Shown here in pieces: positions 7,824-18,763 of a stretch of 61,630 bases of DNA. The notes below the pieces were generated by a model. It was not told where the DNA came from. It saw nothing but the letters and a program-made list of their open reading frames with translations, and did not search any database. Origin of the DNA: Nitrospirales bacterium (lineage in GTDB: Bacteria > Nitrospirota > Nitrospiria > Nitrospirales > UBA8639); contig BQIW01000015.1 of NCBI GenBank assembly GCA_021604105.1, positions 1 to 61,630 on the forward strand, in the 5' to 3' direction. Position 1 is the first letter of the stretch; each line of letters opens with the position of its first letter. A program made the translations under genes and the position numbers.

Positions 7824-9391
7824 CCAAGGGAGTTGCAATTCATGGTCGGGTGTTTTTGGTTGGAGCCGGGCCCGGCGATGCCAAGTTGCTGACTTTACGA
7901 GGGAAAGAGTGTATTGAGCAGGCCGACGTGGTGCTCTACGATCACTTGGCTAACCCAGAATTGTTGAAATTTGCCCCTTCTCACGCCGAGTGTATTTACG
8001 TCGGAAGAAAAGGGCGTGGGGCCTATCGGGATCAGGCAGAGATTCACGCCATGTTGGTTACCAAAGCTCAAGAAGGTAAATGTGTCGTGCGACTCAAGGG
8101 GGGGGATCCTTTTGTGTTTGGCCGTGGAGGTGAAGAAGCCGAAGTGATCGCTGACGCAGGGATCCCCTTTGAAGTGGTACCTGGAGTGACGGCTGCCGTA
8201 GCAGTGCCGGCGTATGCCGGCATTCCCGTGACACACCGGACTCTCGCCTCGACGGTCGCATTTGTGACCGGCCATGAAGATCCGACCAAACCATCGAGTG
8301 CAATGGAATGGCCGCGTTTCGCTTCGGCTGAAGGGACCCTTGTCTTTTTAATGGGTATGAAAAATCTTCCGCAAATTGTGGACCGGCTCATTCAGGAAGG
8401 CAAGCCTGCAACGACTCCCGTGGCGGTGATCCGATGGGGAACCTATGCTCGTCAACGAACAGTCGTGGGAATGTTATCAGACATTGTGGAATTAGCCTCT
8501 CAGGCAGACATGAGTCCGCCATCAGTGATTGTCGTGGGTGAAGTCGTTCGGTTACGTGAACGACTGAACTGGCATGAATCACGGCCTCTGTTTGGACAAG
8601 GGGTGTTAGTGACCAGACCTCGTGCTCAGGCGCCGGCTCTTTCAAATTTGCTGGCGGCGCAGGGTGCGGAACCGGTGGAATGTCCTACGTTGGAGATTCA
8701 TCCTCCTGATAGCTGGACACCTGTGGACGAGGCGATTGCTGCGATTTCGACATATGACTGGTTGATTTTTACAAGTGTGAATGGCGTGCAATCTTTCATG
8801 GAACGTCTCTGGTTTCATCACAAAGATGTGAGGAGCTTGGCCGGAATCCGTGTGTGTTGTATAGGTCCTCGGACCCGGGAGGAGGCTGCTCGCTGGGGAA
8901 TTGCCTCGGATTTGGTTCCTCAAGAATTTCAGGCAGAAGGGATTTTGCAGGACATCGGCATGTTAGGGGTTGCCGGCCAACGGATTTTGATTCCAAGAGC
9001 CAAAGTGGCACGTGAGATTCTTCCTGACCAGTTAAAAGCCATGGGTGCCACCGTTCATGTGGTTCATGCCTATCAAGCTCTTCCTCCTATCGTCGATATG
9101 GGCCCTCTTCGTGATCGACTTCGCAACAGGGAAATTCAGTATGTGACCTTTACCAGCTCTTCAACAGTGAAAAATTTTTGCCAGTTGTTTGAAACTCGTC
9201 AAGAATTGCAGGAATTAACACGGCATTTAATCGTGGCCGTTATTGGCCCGATCACCGCTCAAACCGTTCAGAAAGAAGGGCTGTCGGTGGATGTCATGGC
9301 GTTGGAGAATACAGTTCCGGCGTTGGTCGATGCCATGATCATTCATGCCCAACAAAATCCGAAGGATACGCGATTGGTATCGTCTTCATAA
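7820..9391 (+). CDS. cobA-hemD: fused uroporphyrinogen-III C-methyltransferase / uroporphyrinogen-III synthase
   Basis: 523 residues, two enzymes in one chain. Residues about 10-250 are the SAM-dependent methyltransferase (SUMT/CobA): [37 protein letters not shown] and [20 protein letters not shown]. Residues about 260-515 are uroporphyrinogen-III synthase (HemD), with [31 protein letters not shown] and [10 protein letters not shown]. The HemD half cyclises hydroxymethylbilane. The CobA half sends part of the product to precorrin-2, hence sirohaem, haem d1 or cobalamin. Such fusions are known in several phyla. It overlaps hemC by four bases. Confidence 0.96.
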   Translation: MTKGVAIHGRVFLVGAGPGDAKLLTLRGKECIEQADVVLYDHLANPELLKFAPSHAECIYVGRKGRGAYRDQAEIHAMLVTKAQEGKCVVRLKGGDPFVFGRGGEEAEVIADAGIPFEVVPGVTAAVAVPAYAGIPVTHRTLASTVAFVTGHEDPTKPSSAMEWPRFASAEGTLVFLMGMKNLPQIVDRLIQEGKPATTPVAVIRWGTYARQRTVVGMLSDIVELASQADMSPPSVIVVGEVVRLRERLNWHESRPLFGQGVLVTRPRAQAPALSNLLAAQGAEPVECPTLEIHPPDSWTPVDEAIAAISTYDWLIFTSVNGVQSFMERLWFHHKDVRSLAGIRVCCIGPRTREEAARWGIASDLVPQEFQAEGILQDIGMLGVAGQRILIPRAKVAREILPDQLKAMGATVHVVHAYQALPPIVDMGPLRDRLRNREIQYVTFTSSSTVKNFCQLFETRQELQELTRHLIVAVIGPITAQTVQKEGLSVDVMALENTVPALVDAMIIHAQQNPKDTRLVSSS

Positions 9392-9458
9392 ATATTTTAT
9401 GGTGGAGAAAGTTCTGGACACCACGTTTTGTTAACCGATTGATGGGAGGAGTAGCGTC

Positions 9459-9851
9459 ATGGTTCCTGTAAAATCTTGTATGGTCCCGGTAGACAAAATT
9501 GTCAAAGTTGACCGGGATATTTTAGTCAGGACCGCTGCAGAAATGATGCGGGATAATGGAATCGGGAGTGTGATTGTGACCAGTGGAGAGGAAATTATCG
9601 GCATTTTAACCGATACCGATTTGGTTCGTCGGGTAGTCGCTGCGGGAGCGGACCCCATGCGGACGACGGTCGAAAAAATCATGTCCGCTCCGATTGTGAG
9701 TATCGAGGCCGATCGAACCCTGTTGGATGCCAATGATTTAATGGCTAAAGAACATATCCGGCACCTGGGAGTTACCCAGGCCGGAACCATGATGGGAATG
9801 ATCTCTGTTCGGGATCTGGTTGTCTTTTTAACAAATCTTCCTCGAAAGTAG
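9459..9851 (+). CDS. tandem CBS-domain protein
   Basis: 130 residues consisting of two CBS domains only (about 8-65 and 70-128), with [20 protein letters not shown] in the first and [19 protein letters not shown] in the second. CBS pairs bind adenosyl ligands such as AMP, ATP or SAM and usually act as sensors attached to a partner. The ATG follows a GGGAGGAG-type ribosome site. It is placed between the hemD part and hemB, with eight bases to hemB, so it is co-transcribed with haem synthesis. A regulatory link to the pathway is an inference from position alone. Confidence 0.88.
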   Translation: MVPVKSCMVPVDKIVKVDRDILVRTAAEMMRDNGIGSVIVTSGEEIIGILTDTDLVRRVVAAGADPMRTTVEKIMSAPIVSIEADRTLLDANDLMAKEHIRHLGVTQAGTMMGMISVRDLVVFLTNLPRK

Positions 9852-9859
9852 AGACAAGT

Positions 9860-10843
9860 ATGGGGTTTCCCGTTCATCGTTTACGTCGTTTGCGGCAACA
9901 TGAATCCCTTCGCCGAATGGTCCGGGAGACGCAGCTGAATCCGGCTGATTTCATTTATCCCTTGTTTGTGACCTTTGGCGAGAATAAGCAAGAACCGATC
10001 GCCTCGATGCCTGGTCAATGTCGGTGGTCCGTGGATCGGGTTGTTCAAGAAGCCAAAGATGTCTGGGAATTAGGGATTCCGGCCGTCATATTATTTGGGA
10101 TTCCTGAACACAAGGACGAGCGTGGATCATCCGCCTATGAGAAGGATGGAGTTGTTCAGCGTGCAATTCGTGCACTTAAAGACCATTTACCCGATTTAAT
10201 GGTGATTACGGACGTGTGCATTGATGAATATACTTCACATGGTCATTGCGGGATTGTTCGAGACGGCCGGATTCTCAATGATGAAACGCTAGAGTGTCTT
10301 CAGGCAATGGCGCTGAGTCATGCAGAAGCGGGAGTGGATATGGTCGCCCCTTCCGATATGATGGATGGCCGGGTTGCTGCAATTCGACAGGTCTTGGACC
10401 AACAGGGCCTTTCTGAAATGCCCATCATGGCCTATTCTGCCAAGTATGCTTCGGCGTTGTATGCCCCGTTTCGTGATGCGGCCTTCTCGAGCCCATCTTT
10501 TGGGGATCGACGGTCCTATCAAATGGATGTAGCCAATGCGAGGGAGGCGTTGCGTGAGGTGGAGCTAGACATTCAGGAGGGTGCCGATATCGTGATGGTG
10601 AAGCCAGCCTTGTTTTATTTAGATATTCTACGACGGGTTCGTGAACTTGTGGCCGTTCCCGTAGCGGCATATCAAGTCAGTGGGGAATACAGTATGATCA
10701 AGGCTGGTGCACAGTTAGGTTGGGTGCATGAAGCTTCGATGATGATGGAAAGTTTACTCGCGATTAAACGCGCAGGGGCGGACCTGATCCTCACATATTT
10801 TGCCAAAGAGGCTGCGTGTCTCCTTACCCGTGATGGTGTATGA
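9860..10843 (+). CDS. hemB: delta-aminolevulinic acid dehydratase (porphobilinogen synthase)
   Basis: 327 residues. It condenses two aminolevulinates to porphobilinogen. Seen: [20 protein letters not shown] at the N terminus, the Schiff-base lysines in [17 protein letters not shown] and [13 protein letters not shown], and [14 protein letters not shown]. The metal loop reads [14 protein letters not shown]: two of the three cysteines of the zinc-type loop (DVCxCxYTxHGHCG) are kept and the middle one is Asp. This suggests altered or weaker zinc use, or Mg. The last bases overlap ribF. Confidence 0.97.
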   Translation: MGFPVHRLRRLRQHESLRRMVRETQLNPADFIYPLFVTFGENKQEPIASMPGQCRWSVDRVVQEAKDVWELGIPAVILFGIPEHKDERGSSAYEKDGVVQRAIRALKDHLPDLMVITDVCIDEYTSHGHCGIVRDGRILNDETLECLQAMALSHAEAGVDMVAPSDMMDGRVAAIRQVLDQQGLSEMPIMAYSAKYASALYAPFRDAAFSSPSFGDRRSYQMDVANAREALREVELDIQEGADIVMVKPALFYLDILRRVRELVAVPVAAYQVSGEYSMIKAGAQLGWVHEASMMMESLLAIKRAGADLILTYFAKEAACLLTRDGV

Positions 10844-11811
10844 AAATTTCTCGAGGATTACCGACGGTTCGTCCCGCCTCCTGTCCTGTCCTCACCATTG
10901 GTAATTTTGATGGCCAGCATTTGGGACACCGTGCTCTTGTCCAAGCTGTCGTAGATTGCGCCCGGCAGGTCACTGGATATCCCATGGTGTTGTCCTTTGC
11001 TCCTCATCCTGTCGAGGTGTTGCGTCCTGGAACTGTCCATAAATTTTTATCTGATGACCATGAAAAGATAGCATTTTTTGAACGTCTAGGAGTGGGAGAG
11101 GTGGTGATTCTCGCTTTTACCAGGGAGTTAGCCAGTCTGAGGCCGGATGAGTTTGTTCGCCAGGTTCTCCATGACGGTCTTGGCATCCGAAAACTGTTTG
11201 TTGGGGAAAATTTTGTTTTTGGGAAGGGACGAAGTGGAGGAGTGAAGGATCTGATTGAATTGGGGAAACACGCAGATTTTTCGGTTGAGCCGATAGCGCC
11301 CGTAATTGTGGGACAGAAGGTGGTGAGTTCGACGCGCATTCGCCAATGCCTGACCGGTGGAGACGTGGGGCAGGGTGCACAATGTTTGGGGCGCCCCTAT
11401 ATGTTAAATGGAATTGTGATTCCCGGGGAGAAGCGAGGAAAACAGTTTGGATGGCCGACGGCCAATCTTCGACTCCCTGGGCATCGTGTTTTGCCTGCGG
11501 ATGGTGTGTATGCCACTCTGACAGTGGTGAAGGGGGAATGTCTGGACTCCATTGCCTATATCGGCACGCGGCCGACGTTTTCCGAAGAGGAACGTTTATT
11601 GGAAGTGCATGTGTTTGACAAGACTCTTCAGCTATATGGAGAAGATATTTCAGTGCATTTTATTGAAAAAGTGCGAGGGGATATGGTGTTTGCCAATTCC
11701 CAGGACCTCGTGAGTCAAATGGACCACGATGGTCAGCGGGCCAGGGAGATTTTGCGGGACTATTCAGGTGCACCCCGAATCCCTGCGGTCGTTCAGGGGG
11801 GAAGTGTATAG
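10840..11811 (+). CDS. ribF: bifunctional riboflavin kinase / FAD synthetase
   Basis: 323 residues. The N-terminal half is the FAD synthetase (adenylyltransferase) with [14 protein letters not shown]-type motif (seen as [15 protein letters not shown]), [12 protein letters not shown] and SSTRIRQCL. The C-terminal half is riboflavin kinase with [18 protein letters not shown] and YIGTRPTF. Together they turn riboflavin into FMN and FAD. It overlaps hemB by four bases and touches tilS with no gap, so the haem operon continues into cofactor and tRNA genes. Confidence 0.97.
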   Translation: MKISRGLPTVRPASCPVLTIGNFDGQHLGHRALVQAVVDCARQVTGYPMVLSFAPHPVEVLRPGTVHKFLSDDHEKIAFFERLGVGEVVILAFTRELASLRPDEFVRQVLHDGLGIRKLFVGENFVFGKGRSGGVKDLIELGKHADFSVEPIAPVIVGQKVVSSTRIRQCLTGGDVGQGAQCLGRPYMLNGIVIPGEKRGKQFGWPTANLRLPGHRVLPADGVYATLTVVKGECLDSIAYIGTRPTFSEEERLLEVHVFDKTLQLYGEDISVHFIEKVRGDMVFANSQDLVSQMDHDGQRAREILRDYSGAPRIPAVVQGGSV

Positions 11812-13236
11812 ATGAGTCGTCTCGTTCCCCTTGCTGGATTGGAACGAAAAGTTGACCAGGCCATTCGGGCTAAGGGGTTATTGGCGTCGGGAGACCGGAT
11901 CGTGGCAGCGGTTTCCGGCGGTCCTGATTCTGTGGCCCTTTTTAGGTGCCTGGTGGAGTTGCGGACCCTGTGGCATTGGGACGTCTCTATTGGCCATGTG
12001 GACCATGGATTTCGTGGAGCGGAAAGTGAGGGGGATGCGACGTTCGTGGAGGCTTTAGGTGAGAGATTTGGAGTGCCGGTCATGGTTCGCCGGCTCCATC
12101 TGAATAAATACGATGCAAAATTGAAGAAGAAGTCAATCCAGGAATATGCCAGAAGAGCGCGGTATCGGGCATTTGAACAAATGGTCCTTGAACAAAAGGC
12201 AACAAAGTTAGTGCTTGGGCATACGGCAGACGATCAAGCCGAGACGGTTCTTATGTGGATGCTACGCGGGTGTGGAACCGGTGGATTAGGAGGTATGCCT
12301 CCCAAGCGAGGGGTGCATGTCGTTCGTCCCTTGCTTGATCTTCATCGGAGTGAGATTGTGACGTATCTGGAGGAAAGGCAGGAGGAATCCAGAATGGATT
12401 CCTCAAATGATCAGCCGGTGTATCTCCGGAATCGCATTCGTCAGCATCTGATTCCTCAATTGAAACAGTATTCGCCAGGGATTGTGAATGTGTTGACTAG
12501 ACAGGCACATATCCTTCGTGATGATCATGCCTACCTGGAGACATTAGCGGATGAAGCGCTTCTTCACACCTGTGTGTCCGACGGTATGGGAGAACGGCAA
12601 TTTGACCGTACGGCGCTTTTAAACGTACCGTTACCTATTCGTCGGAGGGTGGTTCGCCAGAGTCTTCAGATCATTGCAGGACAACAGCAGAGTCCGACGT
12701 TCGACTTTGTGGAACGGGTGTTAGATCGGTTAGAGCATGGGCAGTCGGGTTGGACGATCGCCTATGACGGAGTGCAGGTTTGCCAGGAATATGATCGTCT
12801 CGTGATTCGCTCTTTTGAGAAATTACATCATTCTGGAGGGGATTTCAGTGTGAGCGGGATGCCTTTATCCATCCCTGGTGAGGTTGTTTGGCTTCCCACG
12901 GGCCACCGTTTTTCGATTTCAAAAGTATCACGTGCAGTAATGAATGGCCATGCGCACCACTCAGAGATTTACCTTGATCCCGAGAAATTTACTCCTGAAT
13001 TAATGTTACGAAGTTGGATGCCTGGAGATGTTTTTTGCCCTAAGGGGCTTGGTGGGCGACAAAAAAAACTTCAGGATTTTTTTTCTGATCTTAAATTACC
13101 CCGTTCTCAGCGGACCAAGGTGCCCTTATTGGTTGCCCCTGAGGGAATCGTCTGGGTTGGTGGGTTGCGAGGAGATGAACGGTTCCAGGTTTCAACATCC
13201 ACGGCCTCGGTCGTGATGGCCAAGATGATCGGGTAA
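11812..13236 (+). CDS. tilS: tRNA(Ile)-lysidine synthase
   Basis: 474 residues. It attaches lysine to C34 of tRNA-Ile(CAU), switching it from AUG to AUA decoding. Seen: PP-loop AAVSGGPDSVALF near residue 32, HVDHGFRGAESEGDA, GHTADDQAETVLM, LDLHRSEIVTYL and RNRIRQHLIPQL, then the TilS-specific C-terminal domain with RSWMPGDVFCPKGLGG. The ATG directly follows the ribF stop. Confidence 0.96.
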   Translation: MSRLVPLAGLERKVDQAIRAKGLLASGDRIVAAVSGGPDSVALFRCLVELRTLWHWDVSIGHVDHGFRGAESEGDATFVEALGERFGVPVMVRRLHLNKYDAKLKKKSIQEYARRARYRAFEQMVLEQKATKLVLGHTADDQAETVLMWMLRGCGTGGLGGMPPKRGVHVVRPLLDLHRSEIVTYLEERQEESRMDSSNDQPVYLRNRIRQHLIPQLKQYSPGIVNVLTRQAHILRDDHAYLETLADEALLHTCVSDGMGERQFDRTALLNVPLPIRRRVVRQSLQIIAGQQQSPTFDFVERVLDRLEHGQSGWTIAYDGVQVCQEYDRLVIRSFEKLHHSGGDFSVSGMPLSIPGEVVWLPTGHRFSISKVSRAVMNGHAHHSEIYLDPEKFTPELMLRSWMPGDVFCPKGLGGRQKKLQDFFSDLKLPRSQRTKVPLLVAPEGIVWVGGLRGDERFQVSTSTASVVMAKMIG

Positions 13237-13238
13237 TT

Positions 13239-13802
13239 ATGGAAACCTCTATGGATCAAATCTTTGGAAAACCACTCGTGACCCAAGAAGCCATGAGAGC
13301 GCGCATTAAGGATTTGGGAAAGCAAATTTCTCAGGATTATCAAGACAAGGATCTTTTAGTTGTTGGGGTCCTCAAAGGGGCCTATGTGTTTTTTGCCGAT
13401 CTGGTTCGAGTCATCCGATTGCCGATTCAGATTGATTTTCTGATTGCCAAAAGTCACAAAACAATTGGTAGTTCGGCCAAAAAGGTGAAAGTGTGGTCGG
13501 AGTTGACCGAAAAGATCAATAATCGCCATGTGTTGCTGGTAGAAGATATTGTGGACTCTGGAGTGACTGCTCAGTATTTAGTCAAAACGTTGATGAAAAA
13601 GAAGCCTGCATCCGTAGCTGTCTGCGCATTGATTAGTAAACCTGCAAATCGCAAGGTGGAGGTTGATTTGCGGTATGTGGGATTTGAAGTGCCTTCGACC
13701 TATGTTGTGGGGTATGGACTGGATTTTAAGCAAAAATATCGAAATCTTCCCTACCTGGCTAAACTCGATCCAAAGTTGGTTCGAGATGACTTGCGGTCTT
13801 GA
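13239..13802 (+). CDS. hpt: hypoxanthine phosphoribosyltransferase
   Basis: 187 residues; the ATG at 13239 is two bases after tilS, and a second possible ATG lies at 13251. It salvages hypoxanthine or guanine to IMP or GMP. Seen: LLVVGVLKGAYVFFADLVR, the PRPP loop VLLVEDIVDSGVTAQYL near residue 103, and VGYGLDFKQKYRNLPYL at the C terminus. The tilS-hpt-ftsH order is widespread in bacteria. Confidence 0.95.
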   Translation: METSMDQIFGKPLVTQEAMRARIKDLGKQISQDYQDKDLLVVGVLKGAYVFFADLVRVIRLPIQIDFLIAKSHKTIGSSAKKVKVWSELTEKINNRHVLLVEDIVDSGVTAQYLVKTLMKKKPASVAVCALISKPANRKVEVDLRYVGFEVPSTYVVGYGLDFKQKYRNLPYLAKLDPKLVRDDLRS

Positions 13803-13910
13803 TGCGGTTGTCAGTTCTAAAAAGTGCGTGATAGAATCAATTGGTTAAGCAAATGGCTGGACGGTATGGTTCTTTATGACATTTGAATTGCTAAGGGGGT
13901 TACCCTCGGT

Positions 13911-15728
13911 ATGAATTCTCGGGTGAAAAACTTACTATTTTGGGTTTTTGTGTGTTTATTCATGATCTTGTTATTCAACCTCTTTACGGTGCCCAATCAG
14001 CACCCGGAAGATCCGGTCATCTTTAGTGATTTCATGGCGCACCTGGAAAAAGGGGATGTTGAACGAGTTGTTATTAAAGACAATGATATCAGCGCGATTT
14101 TGAAAGATGGTACCCGAATCCAAACCTATTCGGTCGAGTATCCAGACTTGGTTAAGGTTCTGCAGGAAAAATCCGTACAAATTGAAGCCAAGCCACCTGA
14201 AGATAATCCCTGGTATATCACCTTCCTGCTTTCCTGGGGACCATTTGTGCTCTTTTTGGGATTGTGGTTTTTCCTGATGCGTCAAATGCAGATGGGTGGA
14301 AACCGGGCTCTGTCTTTTGGGAAGAGCCGCGCGCGCCTCCTAACCGAAGAGAAGAAAAAAATCACGTTTGCGGATGTGGCTGGGGTGGATGAGGCAAAAG
14401 AAGAAGTTGTGGAAATCATCGACTTTTTAAAGGATCCTGCGAAATTCCAAAAATTAGGCGGGCGTATTCCTAAGGGAGTCCTGATTGTGGGTCCTCCAGG
14501 GACCGGAAAAACCTTGTTAGCCAAAGCGATTGCTGGCGAGGCGGGTGTGCCGTTTTTCAGCATTAGCGGGTCAGATTTTGTAGAAATGTTTGTCGGAGTT
14601 GGGGCTTCCAGGGTTCGAGATCTCTTTGAACAGGGGAAAAAGAATGCGCCCTGTATCATTTTTATTGATGAAATTGATGCGGTAGGCCGATTGCGTGGCG
14701 CAGGTCTTGGGGGAGGGCATGATGAACGGGAGCAAACACTCAATCAATTATTAGTTGAAATGGATGGGTTTGATACGACGGAAGGCGTGATCCTGATTGC
14801 GGCCACCAATAGACCTGATGTGCTGGATCCTGCTTTGTTGCGACCAGGTCGGTTTGATCGGCAAGTTGTGGTGAATCGTCCTGATGTTCGTGGGAGGGGG
14901 GAAATTCTCAAGGTTCATACTAAAAAAGTCCCTGTCTCGTCAGATGTGGATTTGGAGCAAATTGCTAGAGGGACTCCCGGTTTTTCAGGAGCTGATTTGG
15001 AAAATCTGGTTAACGAAGCGGCTTTGTGGGCTGCTCGTCTGGATAAAAAAACTGTTGACCAGATTGATTTTGAGAACGCCAAAGATAAGGTCTTAATGGG
15101 TGTCGAACGTAAGAGCATGGTTCTAACTGAGGATGAAAAACGCACGACAGCCTTCCATGAGGCTGGCCACGCTTTGATGGCGAAACTGTTGCCAGGAACG
15201 GATCCTGTTCATAAGGTCACCATTATCCCTCGGGGACGGGCATTGGGTATGACGATGCAATTGCCCATCGATGACCGGCATAGTTACTCGAAGGACTTTT
15301 TATACAATACCCTCTCTATTCTATTTGGTGGGCGGGTGGCAGAAGAGCTGATCTTTAAAAGTGTGACGACTGGGGCTGGAAACGATATCGAGCGGGCCAC
15401 TGAATTGGCGAGGAAGATGGTCTGCGAATGGGGTATGAGTGAAAAATTAGGTCCGTTGACATTTGGAAAAAAAGACGAAGAAGTTTTCTTGGGGCGTGAT
15501 TTTGGTTCCCGTCGAGATTTTAGTGATCAAGTGGCTTTAGAAATTGACAAGGAAGTCAAACGGCTTGTGGTTGAATCTTATGAACGAACGACCAGGATGT
15601 TAACCGAGCACATTCATACATTACGGGCCATCGCAGAAGCGCTGTTGGAGAAAGAGGTGTTAGACGGCATAGAAATAGAAAAAATTGTTCAACAAACATC
15701 TTCCCTCGAGCAAGTTGCAGCAGTGTAA
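13911..15728 (+). CDS. ftsH: ATP-dependent zinc metalloprotease FtsH
   Basis: 605 residues, a membrane-anchored AAA protease that removes misfolded membrane proteins and regulators. Seen: an N-terminal membrane helix (residues 7-25), a small periplasmic domain, a second helix near 100-122, Walker A GPPGTGKT near 197, Walker [12 protein letters not shown], the second region of homology [20 protein letters not shown], and the zinc site HEAGH near residue 418. A weak AAGGGGG ribosome site precedes the ATG; a 108-nt gap separates it from hpt. Confidence 0.98.
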   Translation: MNSRVKNLLFWVFVCLFMILLFNLFTVPNQHPEDPVIFSDFMAHLEKGDVERVVIKDNDISAILKDGTRIQTYSVEYPDLVKVLQEKSVQIEAKPPEDNPWYITFLLSWGPFVLFLGLWFFLMRQMQMGGNRALSFGKSRARLLTEEKKKITFADVAGVDEAKEEVVEIIDFLKDPAKFQKLGGRIPKGVLIVGPPGTGKTLLAKAIAGEAGVPFFSISGSDFVEMFVGVGASRVRDLFEQGKKNAPCIIFIDEIDAVGRLRGAGLGGGHDEREQTLNQLLVEMDGFDTTEGVILIAATNRPDVLDPALLRPGRFDRQVVVNRPDVRGRGEILKVHTKKVPVSSDVDLEQIARGTPGFSGADLENLVNEAALWAARLDKKTVDQIDFENAKDKVLMGVERKSMVLTEDEKRTTAFHEAGHALMAKLLPGTDPVHKVTIIPRGRALGMTMQLPIDDRHSYSKDFLYNTLSILFGGRVAEELIFKSVTTGAGNDIERATELARKMVCEWGMSEKLGPLTFGKKDEEVFLGRDFGSRRDFSDQVALEIDKEVKRLVVESYERTTRMLTEHIHTLRAIAEALLEKEVLDGIEIEKIVQQTSSLEQVAAV

Positions 15729-16090
15729 CGAGATTTTCCGGTTTTTTTCTCACTCAGAATAGCCAGGTAATTCTCGTTCCATGCTGAGCTGGTTTATTTT
15801 CCATCCATCCCCCTTTATTATGGAGCCCTCTAAAAGGTTACCCTTGTTTCCATTGAGAAGATGTTTCTTTATCCACTGTGGGTTTAGCGCATGCTAATTG
15901 GGCCCATCACTATTGTGAAGGCTTCCCCCTAAATTAAGATTTATCTACCTAGCGTTACCCCCATTATTCTTTTCATTGTCCCTTCGCGGCTTTTCTCATC
16001 AATCAATACGTTGAAATTTATTAGGCAGATGTCCTATTTGGTTGTTAAAAACAATCATGACAATGAGTTGGTTAACGGTGGAATAAACGC
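15729..16090. other. gene-free stretch between ftsH and folP
   Basis: About 360 bases of low-complexity, T-rich sequence. I see no open frame with a ribosome site, no clear hairpin terminator and no convincing promoter here. Confidence 0.6.
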
Positions 16091-16963
16091 ATGAAAACAG
16101 CTGTCTCAGAGTCCGCTTTTCCTGCAATCCGATGTCGGGAAAAGATGATGCCTATAGGGTCAAAGGTCTTAATCATGGGTATCTTGAACGTGACCCCAGA
16201 TTCTTTTTCTGAGGATGGACACTGCCTCAACCCTGAGACCGCCATTGCACGAGCCCAACAGATGGTTGCCGAGGGAGCTGACTTGATTGATATCGGGGGA
16301 GAATCGACGAGGCCAGGAGCTTCATATGTGGACAAGGATGAGGAAATAGAGCGCATTACTCCCATTTTAACGAGGTTAAGAAAACTCACCAATATCCCCA
16401 TTTCAATTGATACACGGAAAGCTGCTGTTGCTCGAGCCGCATTGGATCTAGGGGCCGATATCATCAATGATGTGAGCGCTCTTCAAGATGATCCTCGAAT
16501 GGCTCAATTAATTCGAGAATCCGGAGCAGGAGTGGTCCTTATGCACCGGCAAGGGCATAGTAGAAATATGCAGCAGGCCCCACAATATAAAGATGTCGTT
16601 GGTGAAATTAAAGACTTTTTATCTGAACGGGTCTCTATGGCTCGATCCATGGGAATTCCGGCAGATCATATTATCGTTGATCCTGGAATCGGGTTTGGGA
16701 AAACCCTTAATCATAATTTAGAAATTCTTGGTAACCTTGGGGAGTTCCTTCCATTGGGATACCCTATTTTAATTGGGGTGTCCCGTAAAGCCTTTATCGG
16801 CACAATAACGGGAAAGCCGGTTGGTAAACGAGAATTCGGGAATGCTGTTGCGGTTGCCACTGCTGTCTGGCAGGGAGCACATATGGTACGAGTTCATGAG
16901 GTGGGAGCCATGCACGATGCTATTAAGGTGGCTCAAGCTTTACAAAATATGTGCGACAAGTAA
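16091..16963 (+). CDS. folP: dihydropteroate synthase
   Basis: 290 residues. It condenses p-aminobenzoate with dihydropterin pyrophosphate in folate synthesis. Seen: IMGILNVTPDSFSEDG near residue 33, DLIDIGGESTRPGA, PISIDTRKAAVARAAL, DIINDVSAL, VDPGIGFGKTLNHNLEIL and LIGVSRKAFIG. The N terminus carries some 25 extra residues before the first strand. Upstream GGTGGA may serve as the ribosome site. The folP-glmM order after ftsH is common in bacteria. Confidence 0.97.
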   Translation: MKTAVSESAFPAIRCREKMMPIGSKVLIMGILNVTPDSFSEDGHCLNPETAIARAQQMVAEGADLIDIGGESTRPGASYVDKDEEIERITPILTRLRKLTNIPISIDTRKAAVARAALDLGADIINDVSALQDDPRMAQLIRESGAGVVLMHRQGHSRNMQQAPQYKDVVGEIKDFLSERVSMARSMGIPADHIIVDPGIGFGKTLNHNLEILGNLGEFLPLGYPILIGVSRKAFIGTITGKPVGKREFGNAVAVATAVWQGAHMVRVHEVGAMHDAIKVAQALQNMCDK

Positions 16964-16969
16964 AAGAGT

Positions 16970-17004
16970 CGGTGGTAAGATCTCTCCCCGTGACGTTACC
17001 ACCG
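16970..17004 (+). other. hairpin just after folP
   Basis: A perfect 9-bp inverted repeat, CGGTGGTAA with TTACCACCG, with a 17-nt loop, 6 nt after the folP stop. No U-tract follows, so it is more likely an mRNA-end or stability hairpin than an intrinsic terminator. Confidence 0.4.
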
Positions 17005-17152
17005 CTTTGTCCGACTGAGGACAACTACTTGGACAGGAATTTTTAAATTCGCATTCCAAGCCTTTGATGGGCGTATGAGTGGTGAGGCAGTATTTATTTT
17101 CCGCTATTCAATTTGTTTTATGGTCTGAGCTCTTTATAAAAAAGGGAACCAC

Positions 17153-18502
17153 ATGGGGAAATTATTTGGTACGGATGGGGTGCGTGGGGTCGCCAACCTG
17201 GATCCGATGACTAGCGAAATGGCCATGAAATTAGGACGGGCGGCGGCCCATGTTTTTCGTAAACGTGATGGACGACATAAAATCATTATTGGCAAAGATA
17301 CTCGGGTGTCCGGGTATATGCTGGAGTCGGCCTTAACTGCCGGACTGTGCTCTATGGGCGTGGATGTCTTATTGGTCGGACCATTACCGACTCCAGCAAT
17401 TGCGTTTATGACCCGTAGCTTGAGAGCCGATGCCGGGGTGATGATATCTGCTTCTCATAATCCCTATCAGGATAATGGCATAAAGTTTTTTTCGAATGAC
17501 GGAATGAAATTGCCGGATGAACTAGAACATCGTATGGAGGACCTCATTCTTTCCAATGAAATTGAGCATATTCGACCGACGGCTGAGGCCATTGGGAAAG
17601 CCTACCGCATTGATGATGCCGAAGGACGGTATATTGAGTTCGTCAAGCGTTCGCTTCCACGTGAAATGGATTTTCAGAATATGCGTATTGTCTTGGATTG
17701 CGCTCATGGAGCAGCGTATCACGTTTTCCCAAAAGTCATTCATGAATTAGGCGCGAAGATCTGGGTGATGGGCAATGAACCTGACGGTCTCAATATTAAT
17801 GACGGGTGTGGTGCGGTACACCCTGAACGACTACAGCAGATGGTTCGAGACCGGAAGGCCGACCTCGGTATTGCTCTGGACGGAGATGCGGATCGGGCTT
17901 TGTTTGTCTGTGAGAAGGGACAGGTGGTTGATGGAGATCATGCCCTTGCGGCTTTTGCCCTTGACCTTAAACGGTTAGGCCGATTACGACACAATACGGT
18001 GGTCGGAACGGTGATGAGTAATTTTGGGTTTGAGGTCTGCATGCGAGAGGCTGGTATCAATTTGGTACGAACGGCTGTTGGGGATCGATATATCTTGGAG
18101 CGAATGGTGGCGGAAGATTATAATCTGGGTGGAGAGCAATCCGGCCATATGATCTTTTTAGATTATCATACCAGCGGTGATGGAATGATCTCCGGCTTGC
18201 AAATGCTGAAGCTGATGAAGCGGGCCCAAAAACCACTGTCGGAAATTGCCATGTGTATGAAATCTACGCCTCAAGTGTTGGTGGGAGTCACCGTTCCTCG
18301 CAAGCCTGACCTGCAGAGCCTTCCACCGTTACAGCAGGCTATTCAAGACAAAGAGCGGGTGCTGAATGGAACTGGACGGATTCTTGTACGCTATTCAGGT
18401 ACCGAACCGTTGCTGCGAGTGATGGTGGAAGGTCAAGATCACCAGGTCATTCAGGAAATTGCAGAAGATTTAATCACAGTAGTGAAGTCCTGCATTCAGT
18501 AA
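17153..18502 (+). CDS. glmM: phosphoglucosamine mutase
   Basis: 449 residues. It interconverts glucosamine-6-phosphate and glucosamine-1-phosphate for UDP-GlcNAc and cell-wall synthesis. Seen: N-terminal KLFGTDGVRGVANLDPMT, the phosphoserine loop VMISASHNPYQDNGIKFF near residue 100, metal-binding ALDGDADRALFV near 241, sugar loop GGEQSGHMIF and phosphate-binding RYSGTEPLLRVMVEG near the C terminus. It stands 190 nt from folP with GGGAACC before the ATG. Confidence 0.98.
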   Translation: MGKLFGTDGVRGVANLDPMTSEMAMKLGRAAAHVFRKRDGRHKIIIGKDTRVSGYMLESALTAGLCSMGVDVLLVGPLPTPAIAFMTRSLRADAGVMISASHNPYQDNGIKFFSNDGMKLPDELEHRMEDLILSNEIEHIRPTAEAIGKAYRIDDAEGRYIEFVKRSLPREMDFQNMRIVLDCAHGAAYHVFPKVIHELGAKIWVMGNEPDGLNINDGCGAVHPERLQQMVRDRKADLGIALDGDADRALFVCEKGQVVDGDHALAAFALDLKRLGRLRHNTVVGTVMSNFGFEVCMREAGINLVRTAVGDRYILERMVAEDYNLGGEQSGHMIFLDYHTSGDGMISGLQMLKLMKRAQKPLSEIAMCMKSTPQVLVGVTVPRKPDLQSLPPLQQAIQDKERVLNGTGRILVRYSGTEPLLRVMVEGQDHQVIQEIAEDLITVVKSCIQ

Positions 18503-18763
18503 AGATCAGGATTCCTCTTCTATCTTTTCATTGTTCGCTTCACTGGAGGATTTGTCATTTAGCCAGAAGCAGACACAAAAAGCGGTAAGGTCTGTTTCTG
18601 ACTGGATTCGTAAATTTTCCTTAGATCCTAGATTCTTTTACGGGTAAGGTTTTATCGGGACCTGGGTGACCATTACCTGCATTCCGCTATGGGGTCTGGG
18701 AGAATAGCAAACGCCGTCGTCGGTCTTGTTAAAGAGCTACATTAACCATATGCACTATCCTAT

